A program made the translations under genes and the position numbers. Shown in pieces: positions 1 through 4,710 of a stretch of 21,237 nt of DNA. How positions within the stretch are numbered: the stretch's first letter is position 1; each line of letters starts with the position of its first letter. The notes beneath the pieces are model-generated. The model made no database searches. It was not told the DNA's origin and saw only the letters and a list, made by a program, of their open reading frames with translations. This DNA comes from a virus: positions 1-21,237 of the IMG/VR virus record IMGVR_UViG_3300049827_000053; one strand, written 5' to 3'.

Positions 1-1
1 G

Positions 2-964
2 TATGCAATTCAGGTTACAATGGCTAACTTTCCAAATACAAAACAATTGGGTTCAGTTGTTAATGTTGATGGTTATTCATTGCCGAAGATTGATATTCTA
101 ATTGGAGGATCACCTTGTCAATCATTTAGCTTTGCAGGTAAACGCAAAGGAATGTCTACAAAAGATGAACAAGAGATATTAACACTTGAGCATTATCTGG
201 AATTAAAGGCAGAAGGATTTGAGTTTGAAGGTCAATCGTATTTATTTTGGGAATACATGAGATTGCTAAATGAAGTAAAACCAAAATATTTTTTGCTTGA
301 GAATGTAATGATGGGAGAAAGATGGGAGAAAGTTTTAAGTAAAGCCATTGGAGTTAAAGCAATTATGATTAATTCAGCTTTAATTTCTGCTCAAAATCGA
401 CAAAGATTGTACTGGACTAATATAGGTTTACAACCACAAGGATTATTTGGTTATTTGGAATCTATTATTGAGCAACCTAAAGACAAAGGCATATTGTTGA
501 AAGATATTTTAGAAGAAAACGTTTCAAAAAAATATTTTATAAGTCAAAGAATGATAACTGGATTTATAAAACATACGGCAAAACACGAAGAAAAAGGAAC
601 TGGTTTTGGATGGAAACCAACCGAAGGTAATAAAAAAGCAAATTGTTTAAGAGCTAATGGAGCTTTAAATGCTACTGATAATTCAATAATTGTAGGTGAT
701 CAAGAAATTGTTGGTGGGGATTTTAGATATGATGAAGGATATAGATGGAGAGAAGGAGGAAAATCAGGCACCTTGTGTACCAATGCCGACAGTTTTGCAA
801 AGATAAATTCACAAATTAGAAGACTTACTCCAGTTGAATGTGAAAGATTACAAACAGTTAAAGACAACTACACAGCTCACGTTTCAGATTCGCAACGTTA
901 CAAGATGCTTGGGAACGGATGGACAGTAGATGTTATAGTTCATATTTTATCATACCTTAAATAA
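2..964 (+). CDS. DNA (cytosine-5) methyltransferase, 5'-truncated by the window edge
   Basis: Transfers a methyl group from SAM to C5 of cytosine in DNA, probably protecting phage DNA from host restriction. The frame is open to base 2, so the start and SAM-binding motif I (FxGxG) lie outside the window; the ATG at 20 is internal. Numbered from that ATG, the catalytic motif IV PCQSFS is at 32-37 (nucleophile C33), motif VI ENV at 94-96, motif VIII QNRQR at 125-129, a variable target-recognition stretch at about 150-260, motif IX RRLTPVECERLQ at 267-278 and a motif X-like LGNGW at 297-301. All motifs are in the canonical order, so the enzyme looks intact apart from the missing N-terminus. No cognate endonuclease is visible in the window. 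Identification as a Dcm-type enzyme is firm; the recognition sequence cannot be read from the protein. Confidence 0.93.
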   Translation, partial: YAIQVTMANFPNTKQLGSVVNVDGYSLPKIDILIGGSPCQSFSFAGKRKGMSTKDEQEILTLEHYLELKAEGFEFEGQSYLFWEYMRLLNEVKPKYFLLENVMMGERWEKVLSKAIGVKAIMINSALISAQNRQRLYWTNIGLQPQGLFGYLESIIEQPKDKGILLKDILEENVSKKYFISQRMITGFIKHTAKHEEKGTGFGWKPTEGNKKANCLRANGALNATDNSIIVGDQEIVGGDFRYDEGYRWREGGKSGTLCTNADSFAKINSQIRRLTPVECERLQTVKDNYTAHVSDSQRYKMLGNGWTVDVIVHILSYLK

Positions 965-968
965 CAGA

Positions 969-1208
969 ATGAAAAGCAAAACAACAATCCAAAAGTTAAT
1001 CGACGAGGTCGATGATGTTTTACGAATTGATCATATAGAGGTCAATCGCAGAATGGTTTATCAACTATTCAAAGACAAATTGACTATTCTTCTTGATGAC
1101 GAGGAAGCAGTTATAAAGCAAGCGTTCAGAGAAGGATGCTGGAAATCAGGACATTATATGACAGAAGAATTAGCCGACACATACTATGACAAGACCTACG
1201 GAGTTTAA
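969..1208 (+). CDS. Small hypothetical protein ending in a YYDKTYG signature
   Basis: A 79-residue protein of unknown function that starts 4 nt after the methyltransferase stop. It is charged and predicted mostly helical. Its last residues, YYDKTYGV, match the ends of two other small proteins in this window (1830-2084, YYNETYGN; 2074-2304, YYNNTYGP). The preceding part also matches: a charged KQAFREGC segment corresponds to KDAFTDGC in the 2074-2304 protein. I infer a three-member phage family that has diverged at the N-terminus. No catalytic motif, signal peptide or membrane segment is visible. Position within an operon of other small early-type genes suggests an accessory role, but the sequence does not say which. 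Confidence 0.75.
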   Translation: MKSKTTIQKLIDEVDDVLRIDHIEVNRRMVYQLFKDKLTILLDDEEAVIKQAFREGCWKSGHYMTEELADTYYDKTYGV

Positions 1209-1305
1209 AAATCCAAGACAGAGTTTTTGGGAATTACTAATTATTTTAGTAATATCGGGAGTCGTAATGATTTCAGCAATCATTTATAACGTAATAAACC
1301 TATGA
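1186..1305 (+). CDS. 39-residue single-span membrane miniprotein
   Basis: ATG at 1186, TGA at 1303-1305. The N-terminus overlaps the end of the upstream gene by 23 nt, and its stop overlaps the ATG of the VRR-NUC gene in an ATGA junction, the same coupling seen at nearly every junction here. The protein has a basic, polar N-terminus (MTRPTEFKNPRQ), then one hydrophobic helix at about residues 14-37 (WELLIILVISGVVMISAII). The positive-inside rule suggests N-in, C-out. It fills an otherwise empty gap of about 95 nt exactly, which supports it being real. Function unknown: holin-like, superinfection-exclusion and membrane-anchor roles are all possible, and nothing in the sequence separates them. 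Confidence 0.65.
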   Translation: MTRPTEFKNPRQSFWELLIILVISGVVMISAIIYNVINL

Positions 1306-1643
1306 AAAACCAAGAGCATCAAATTCAAGTGGCAATCTGCCAATACCTTGATTTAATCAAAGTTCCTTTCTTTGCAATTCCTAACGGTGGCCTTCGCAAT
1401 GTAATTGTAGCCAAGAAGCTGAAAGCCGAAGGAGTTAAAGCTGGAGTAGCTGATTTATTTTTAATGATTCCAAATAAGATATTTAGCGGATTATTTATCG
1501 AGGTAAAGACCAGCACTGGAAGACAACAAGAATCACAAAAGGATTTTGAGAAGTTGGCTTTTGATTCAGGATATTGCTACGAACTTGTCAGAAGTTTAGA
1601 CGATTTAATTAAATGTTTAGAAACCTATAAGAAAATAAGATGA
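1302..1643 (+). CDS. VRR-NUC domain nuclease
   Basis: A stand-alone VRR-NUC domain of 113 residues, a typical length for the phage form. The PD-(D/E)xK superfamily core is visible: an early Glu (E5) followed by Q9, a PNGG turn at 27-30, the catalytic Asp in GVADLFL (D51), and the IEVK motif with E67 and K69 followed by a conserved Gln (Q79 region). VRR-NUC proteins cleave structured DNA; stand-alone viral members are known or proposed as Holliday-junction resolvase-like enzymes. Here it could act in replication-intermediate resolution or before packaging. The start overlaps the stop of the membrane miniprotein upstream, and its own TGA overlaps the next ATG. Domain assignment is firm; the physiological substrate is inferred. 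Confidence 0.9.
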   Translation: MKNQEHQIQVAICQYLDLIKVPFFAIPNGGLRNVIVAKKLKAEGVKAGVADLFLMIPNKIFSGLFIEVKTSTGRQQESQKDFEKLAFDSGYCYELVRSLDDLIKCLETYKKIR

Positions 1644-1825
1644 TAAAGAAGATTTTAACGGCCATATATGGATTAGGATTGATTTATTTAGTAGTCGCAA
1701 TGGATTACCCTAAAAAGCCAAATAAAGTGGCTTATATCGCAAAAGATACAATCGAGATATTTGAGGATGATTTCGATTCTACTTGGCAAGTTTACGGATG
1801 CACTTACTACGGATTTAAAAAGTAA
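1640..1825 (+). CDS. Small protein with an N-terminal membrane or signal segment
   Basis: A 61-residue protein that begins in an ATGA overlap with the VRR-NUC gene. It has a short basic N-terminus (MIKK), a hydrophobic helix at about 5-20 (ILTAIYGLGLIYLVVA), then a soluble tail of about 40 residues that includes an acidic patch (IFEDDFDS) and an aromatic end (YGCTYYGFKK). The hydrophobic stretch could be an uncleaved anchor or a signal peptide; there is no lipobox Cys. By charge the tail should be outside the cytoplasm. Family not recognised. It is one of three small one-span proteins scattered among the small genes. Confidence 0.7.
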   Translation: MIKKILTAIYGLGLIYLVVAMDYPKKPNKVAYIAKDTIEIFEDDFDSTWQVYGCTYYGFKK

Positions 1826-1829
1826 AACA

Positions 1830-2084
1830 ATGGGATATAAGCAAACAACAGTAGAATGGTTGATGGAAAATATTGATTTTAATTTTAATCCTATAACAAA
1901 AACATTTGAAATAGATAATTATCATTTTATGATAGCGTTACAAATGGAGAAAGACCAGATTAATAAAGTTTGGGAAAATGGATTTAGGTCAACTGGAGAA
2001 GGTTGGAATGGTGAAATACCTCCTGAATGTCAAGGTGAAGTTTTAGATACAAATGAATATTATAACGAAACTTATGGAAACTAA
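1830..2084 (+). CDS. Small hypothetical protein, YYxxTYG family
   Basis: An 84-residue protein. I choose the ATG at 1830, 4 nt after the previous stop, over an upstream in-frame ATG at 1761 that would run through the previous gene. The choice is supported by the downstream paralogue: MGYKQTTVEWLMENI here against METKQTAVDWMEEQI there align from the first residue. The shared blocks are KQTxVxW at the N-terminus, QMEKDQI in the middle (QAMEKEQI in the paralogue) and the C-terminal EYYNETYG. Function unknown. Adjacency and similarity to the next gene indicate tandem duplication followed by divergence. No membrane segment, Cys cluster or enzyme motif is visible. Confidence 0.72.
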   Translation: MGYKQTTVEWLMENIDFNFNPITKTFEIDNYHFMIALQMEKDQINKVWENGFRSTGEGWNGEIPPECQGEVLDTNEYYNETYGN

Positions 2085-2304
2085 ACAAACGGCAGTAGAT
2101 TGGATGGAAGAACAAATTAGATTAAAAATGATGGGATTATCAACTATTGAAAATATTTTTCAACAAGCCAAAGCAATGGAGAAAGAGCAGATAAAAGATG
2201 CTTTTACTGATGGATGTATTGGAGAATTGTATGAGCTAAATGCTTATTATACATCAGAAAAATATTACAACAATACTTATGGGCCACAAGTGGATAAGAA
2301 ATGA
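2074..2304 (+). CDS. Small hypothetical protein, YYxxTYG family (tandem paralogue)
   Basis: A 76-residue protein with its start at ATG 2074, 11 nt inside the end of the upstream paralogue. The longer frame from 2053 is rejected because the alignment with the paralogue begins at METKQTAVDW. It shares KQTxVxW, MEK(D/E)QI and YYNxTYG with the gene before it, and (K)xAFxxGC plus the C-terminal motif with the gene at 969-1208. After TYG it carries a short tail (PQVDKK) the others lack. Predicted helical and soluble. The function cannot be named from sequence. Confidence 0.72.
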   Translation: METKQTAVDWMEEQIRLKMMGLSTIENIFQQAKAMEKEQIKDAFTDGCIGELYELNAYYTSEKYYNNTYGPQVDKK

Positions 2305-2503
2305 CGAATTAAATTGTCCGTTTTGTTTGAAAGAACAAAAGGCTGAAGTCATCCATTACCTTTGGAACATGACAAGCAACGTGGCAGAGTTAAATGTTAT
2401 CTGCGACGATTGTAAAAAGACATTGAGGTTACGACAAACAAATTTAGGATACCTAATTTTAAGAAAATATGAGAAACATTATAAGCCAAATCGCAAAGGT
2501 TAA
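2279..2503 (+). CDS. Zinc-ribbon protein
   Basis: A 74-residue protein. The chosen start, ATG 2279 (MGHKWIRNDELNCPFC), overlaps the end of the upstream gene by 26 nt; the earlier in-frame ATG at 2240 would more than double the overlap. Two CxxC knuckles about 33 residues apart, CPFC near the N-terminus and CDDC in the middle, are typical of a zinc ribbon. The C-terminus is basic (LRKYEKHYKPNRKG), compatible with nucleic-acid or protein binding. Phage zinc ribbons of this size often modulate transcription or bind DNA, but nothing here shows a specific target. Confidence 0.72.
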   Translation: MGHKWIRNDELNCPFCLKEQKAEVIHYLWNMTSNVAELNVICDDCKKTLRLRQTNLGYLILRKYEKHYKPNRKG

Positions 2504-2714
2504 AAAACACCTGACCGAAAATAACATTCCGTTTATGAAATATCAGGATACGGAACATTACATGATCCTCAGAGCAAGCGGAGGCTATCATTACTTAATT
2601 CTAAAATTCTACGAGTTACCAATTAACAACTGGAAAGGATTTGAATTTAAGATTGAAGAAGTTAAAACATTAGACGAATCAGTTAAAGCAATCAATAAAT
2701 ATTTAAACCTATGA
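2469..2714 (+). CDS. Hypothetical protein
   Basis: An 81-residue protein that starts 35 nt inside the zinc-ribbon gene and ends in an ATGA overlap with the next gene. It has a helical basic N-terminus (KVKKHLTENNIPF), a central beta-rich stretch (ILRASGGYHYLILKFYEL) and a helical C-terminus (LDESVKAINKYL). The alpha-beta-alpha layout and length suggest a compact soluble domain. I do not recognise the family. It lies in the operon of small early-type genes. Confidence 0.68.
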   Translation: MRNIISQIAKVKKHLTENNIPFMKYQDTEHYMILRASGGYHYLILKFYELPINNWKGFEFKIEEVKTLDESVKAINKYLNL

Positions 2715-2926
2715 AAAAATCAAATTACTTGCACGCAATCTATTGGATAGATGAGCAACTGACCAAACCAACAAAGGAAGTAAAGATGAAAGGCGAAACG
2801 ATTCACGATTTGCATTATTCATTAAAGCTAAATCGAAATCAGATATTAGAAGATAGAGGAAATTATAGTTACGCAGCATTTTGCAGAACCAAACGTATAA
2901 AAGACTATTTAAATGAAATTAAATGA
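2711..2926 (+). CDS. Hypothetical protein
   Basis: A 71-residue basic protein that overlaps its neighbours by 4 nt (upstream) and 14 nt (downstream). Lys/Arg are spread along the chain and several aromatic residues are present (YWIDEQL, YSYAAFCRTKR). The second half is probably helical. The basic charge permits nucleic-acid binding, but there is no recognisable helix-turn-helix or zinc site. Family unknown. Confidence 0.66.
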   Translation: MKKSNYLHAIYWIDEQLTKPTKEVKMKGETIHDLHYSLKLNRNQILEDRGNYSYAAFCRTKRIKDYLNEIK

Positions 2927-3257
2927 AGAAGAAACTGTGATGATTTACTTGGGTTTATTAAACTCATTAATCGATCACATAGAAGGCGATTTTAGACAAT
3001 CGATATTCAACAAGCAATCACTAAAGAACAAATCAAACATGGTTTTGGATGAACTGCTAAAGATTGAGCAACAACTTTACAAGAACAATCCAGATACAAC
3101 CGTAAGCGATGACTACTTTAGTGCTGGAAAGAATATGTTAGAGTTTTTTAAGTTAGGAATTAAGATGACAAAATTAGAGGATGCGGAGGCGCAATCACTT
3201 AATACTGAATTAAATAGCTTATTAAATAAATACGAATTAGATTTGGAATTTAATTAA
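2913..3257 (+). CDS. Hypothetical helical acidic protein, last gene of the left operon
   Basis: A 114-residue soluble protein that is almost entirely helical by inspection: amphipathic stretches around VMIYLGLLNSLIDHIE, NMVLDELLKIEQQLYK and LNTELNSLLNKYELDLEF, with a polar break (NNPDTTVSDDYF) in the middle. The composition suggests a small helical bundle, possibly oligomeric. The family is not recognised. It is the last gene before the intergenic region containing the promoter-like sequence and the tRNA-like gene; I see no hairpin terminator between it and them. Confidence 0.68.
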   Translation: MKLNEEETVMIYLGLLNSLIDHIEGDFRQSIFNKQSLKNKSNMVLDELLKIEQQLYKNNPDTTVSDDYFSAGKNMLEFFKLGIKMTKLEDAEAQSLNTELNSLLNKYELDLEFN

Positions 3258-3275
3258 TTTTTATACATTTGTATA
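3242..3275 (+). promoter_or_regulatory. Bacteroidota-type promoter-like sequence upstream of the tRNA-like gene, inside an inverted repeat
   Basis: A -33-like TTTG (3242-3245) and a -7-like TACATTTG (3264-3271), separated by 18 nt, resemble the Bacteroidota consensus TTTG-N19-21-TAnnTTTG. Initiation would fall at or just after the 5' end of the tRNA-like gene (3275), giving almost no leader. The -7 box lies within a perfect 6-bp inverted repeat, TATACA-TT-TGTATA (3262-3275), which could be an operator or a chance feature of AT-rich sequence. The -33 element lies inside the end of the upstream gene. Confidence 0.45.
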
Positions 3276-3404
3276 GTCAGGTGGCGGAAGGTTAGGGGTG
3301 TCCCCTGACGATGGTAGACGCTAAACTCGGAAACCTAATTAGGTAGTGAACGTAAGAGTTAGATAACTGCGGTTATCGTATAGGTTCGAATCCTATTCTG
3401 ACTG
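3275..3404 (+). tRNA. Class II (Leu/Ser-like) tRNA-like gene with inserted D-loop hairpin and expanded anticodon loop
   Basis: The acceptor stem is AGTCAGG 3275-3281 with TCTGACT 3397-3403 (7 bp, one G-U), the discriminator is G3404 and CCA is not encoded. The D stem is GCG 3284-3286 with CGC 3319-3321; the D loop has Leu-like ends GAA and TGGTAGA. The variable arm is GATAAC 3362-3367 / GTTATC 3372-3377 (6 bp). The T arm is ATAGG-TTCGAAT-CCTAT (3380-3396). Two things are abnormal. The D loop contains a complete hairpin, GTTAGGGG-TGT-CCCCTGAC (3291-3309, 8 bp). The presumed anticodon stem AACTC 3324-3328 / GAGTT 3356-3360 closes a 27-nt loop instead of 7, containing the palindrome ACCTAATTAGGT (3333-3344). 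No anticodon can be assigned. A G discriminator suits Ser better than Leu, while the D-loop sequence suits Leu. It could be a processed tRNA, a tRNA-like structured RNA or a decaying gene. Confidence 0.65.
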
Positions 3405-3419
3405 CTAAACTTTGTAATT

Positions 3420-3623
3420 ATGAAAGAGCAAGTCAATCATCCTGAACATTATTCAGCCAATGGAATTGAAGCCATCGATGTTATAGATGCCTACGGATTG
3501 AATTTTAATCTTGGGAATGCAATTAAGTATATCTTAAGAGCAGATAAAAAAGGAAATAAGAAGGTTGATATGGAGAAAGCCGTTTGGTATTTGAACAGAG
3601 AAATAGATAAATTTCATGGATGA
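3420..3623 (+). CDS. DUF3310 (SaV-like) protein
   Basis: A 67-residue protein matching the phage DUF3310 family along its whole length: NHPEHYS near the N-terminus (residues 6-12), then IEAIDVIDA, FNLGNAIKYILRADKKG and a C-terminal KAVWYLNREI. The family is small and widespread in phages; it is sometimes labelled nucleotide kinase-like, but I know of no firm biochemical function. In larger phage proteins the same domain is fused to other parts; here it stands alone. It starts 16 nt after the tRNA-like gene and its end overlaps the next small gene by 8 nt. Confidence 0.85.
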   Translation: MKEQVNHPEHYSANGIEAIDVIDAYGLNFNLGNAIKYILRADKKGNKKVDMEKAVWYLNREIDKFHG

Positions 3624-3714
3624 TTTAGTATTTGAGGGAATCATTATCGGTGGCTTGGAATTAGCATACATTTTATTAATGATTTTTGCAATCTATTCAC
3701 AACGAAAAGAATGA
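3616..3714 (+). CDS. 32-residue single-span membrane miniprotein
   Basis: ATG at 3616 overlaps the DUF3310 stop, and the TGA at 3712-3714 overlaps the ATG of the sigma-like gene (ATGATG), so this short frame exactly bridges the gap between the two. The sequence is an acidic N-terminus (MDDLVFEG), a hydrophobic helix at about residues 9-27 (IIIGGLELAYILLMIFAIY) and a basic end (SQRKE). The charge pattern suggests N-out, C-in. Reality is supported by the fitted overlaps and clean amphipathic layout; function unknown. Confidence 0.6.
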   Translation: MDDLVFEGIIIGGLELAYILLMIFAIYSQRKE

Positions 3715-4181
3715 TGGTAAGCATCGACCATTTAATTGATAAGCATAAGCACTGGATAGCGGTAGTCAAACGCTTCGGAGAAATTGCCTACGCTGAAGAC
3801 ATCGTTCAAGAGGCTTACATCAAGATTATCAATTCTAACAAAGATGCAAACTTTGCTTACTTTTATTTCACGCTAAGGTCATTGACGATGAACCTTCACA
3901 ACAAGAAGGTCATTAAGGTAGAAATTACAAAGGATATTGAACACCTATTATTCGATTCACAAGAAGATGACATCATTTTAGAACTTGCTCAGCCATTTAT
4001 AGACTACATTCAAACGTGGGAAGATTACGAAAGGATGTTATTTATGGTTTATGTTAATAAGGGAGTTAGTATGCGAAAGATGTCGAGAGAATCAGGCATA
4101 AGTTTTACAAGCATTTATAATACTATCAAGAACTGCAAGAAAAAATTAATAACATGGCAAAAAGAAAACCACAAGGATTAG
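3711..4181 (+). CDS. Sigma-70-like RNA polymerase sigma factor / transcription regulator
   Basis: A 156-residue protein with ECF-sigma layout. Residues 28-39 (AEDIVQEAYIKI) match the sigma region 2.2 signature (DxxQEAF-like). Region 2 continues to about 65. The C-terminal part, 119-146 (VSMRKMSRESGISFTSIYN plus a basic helix), is a region-4-type helix-turn-helix. The N-terminal region 2 is shorter than in cellular ECF sigmas and lacks a clear 2.4 helix, so it may be a sigma-like activator. Its place just ahead of the packaging and structural genes fits a role in switching transcription to late genes; that is inference. It overlaps the following gene by 28 nt. Confidence 0.7.
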   Translation: MMVSIDHLIDKHKHWIAVVKRFGEIAYAEDIVQEAYIKIINSNKDANFAYFYFTLRSLTMNLHNKKVIKVEITKDIEHLLFDSQEDDIILELAQPFIDYIQTWEDYERMLFMVYVNKGVSMRKMSRESGISFTSIYNTIKNCKKKLITWQKENHKD

Positions 4182-4531
4182 GCGACACCATTGAGCAATT
4201 CACAGAAGCAACTGGAATCAAAGCCGGTGTTGAGAAGTTAGCACAAGCAATCGGATGGGATTGTGGATGCGATGCAAGAAAAGAGAAGCTGAATCAATTG
4301 TTTCCTTACAAGAAAATTAATTGCTTAACTGAGGAAGATTACGAGTATCTGCAAGGATGGTTTAGTATGGATCGTCATTCGGTTAGCATCATGGAACAAA
4401 GAAGACTAACGGAGGTTTATTATAATGTATTCAATATCCGCTTGGAACAGACAAGTTGCGATTCATGCTGGAGAGATTACATCAGTCAAATCCGAAAAGT
4501 TTACATTGAATACAAAGAAAATGGACAATAA
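4154..4531 (+). CDS. Cys-containing hypothetical protein common upstream of Bacteroidota phage terminase genes
   Basis: A 125-residue protein. The N-terminus is GLGDTIEQFTEATGI followed by a helix and the cluster WDCGCDARKEKLNQLFP (residues about 35-51). A second Cys pair, CDSCW, lies near residue 103. From memory the GLGDTIExxTxATGI...DCGCDxRKExLN pattern recurs in Bacteroidota phages next to packaging genes, but I cannot name a domain. The four Cys residues could bind a metal. Its 5' end overlaps the sigma-like gene by 28 nt. A role in packaging or regulation is possible but unproven. Confidence 0.75.
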   Translation: MAKRKPQGLGDTIEQFTEATGIKAGVEKLAQAIGWDCGCDARKEKLNQLFPYKKINCLTEEDYEYLQGWFSMDRHSVSIMEQRRLTEVYYNVFNIRLEQTSCDSCWRDYISQIRKVYIEYKENGQ

Positions 4532-4709
4532 GAAGCCAGATGAAATGGCAAGGTATATTTTTAACAACTGCGTTTATTTTTGTGGGAACAAATTATTCGC
4601 TAAGGAATGTACCTTATACATTGTTACCATTATTTCAAGGCTGAAGCTAAAGATTGATGACGAGATTTATTGGAAATTAGTTCACGAAGAAGTTTATAAA
4701 ATTAATTGA
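4521..4709 (+). CDS. Small hypothetical protein
   Basis: A 62-residue protein. ATG at 4521 (MDNKKPDEMARYIFNNC) is chosen because it overlaps the upstream stop by only 11 nt; the in-frame ATG at 4425 would put over 100 nt inside the preceding gene. It has three Cys residues (NNC, YFC and KEC), a hydrophobic stretch (LYIVTIISRL) too short and too charged at its edges to be a confident membrane span, and an acidic helical end. Family not recognised. The stop is followed 1 nt later by the next ATG. Confidence 0.62.
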   Translation: MDNKKPDEMARYIFNNCVYFCGNKLFAKECTLYIVTIISRLKLKIDDEIYWKLVHEEVYKIN

Positions 4710-4710
4710 T

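Noticed and set aside
3333-3344. ACCTAATTAGGT palindrome as a DNA operator
   Set aside because: It lies inside the tRNA-like gene in a position where it forms a 4-bp hairpin in the expanded loop; there is no second copy near a promoter.
3275-3404. Group I intron in the tRNA-like gene
   Set aside because: The total insertions are about 41 nt in two places, far below the size of a group I intron core, and no P7/P3 elements can be drawn.
3406-3414. TAAACTTTG as a full -7 promoter element for the DUF3310 gene
   Set aside because: The spacing between TA and TTTG is 3 nt instead of 2 and there is no good -33 element; kept only as a weak TTTGTA box observation.
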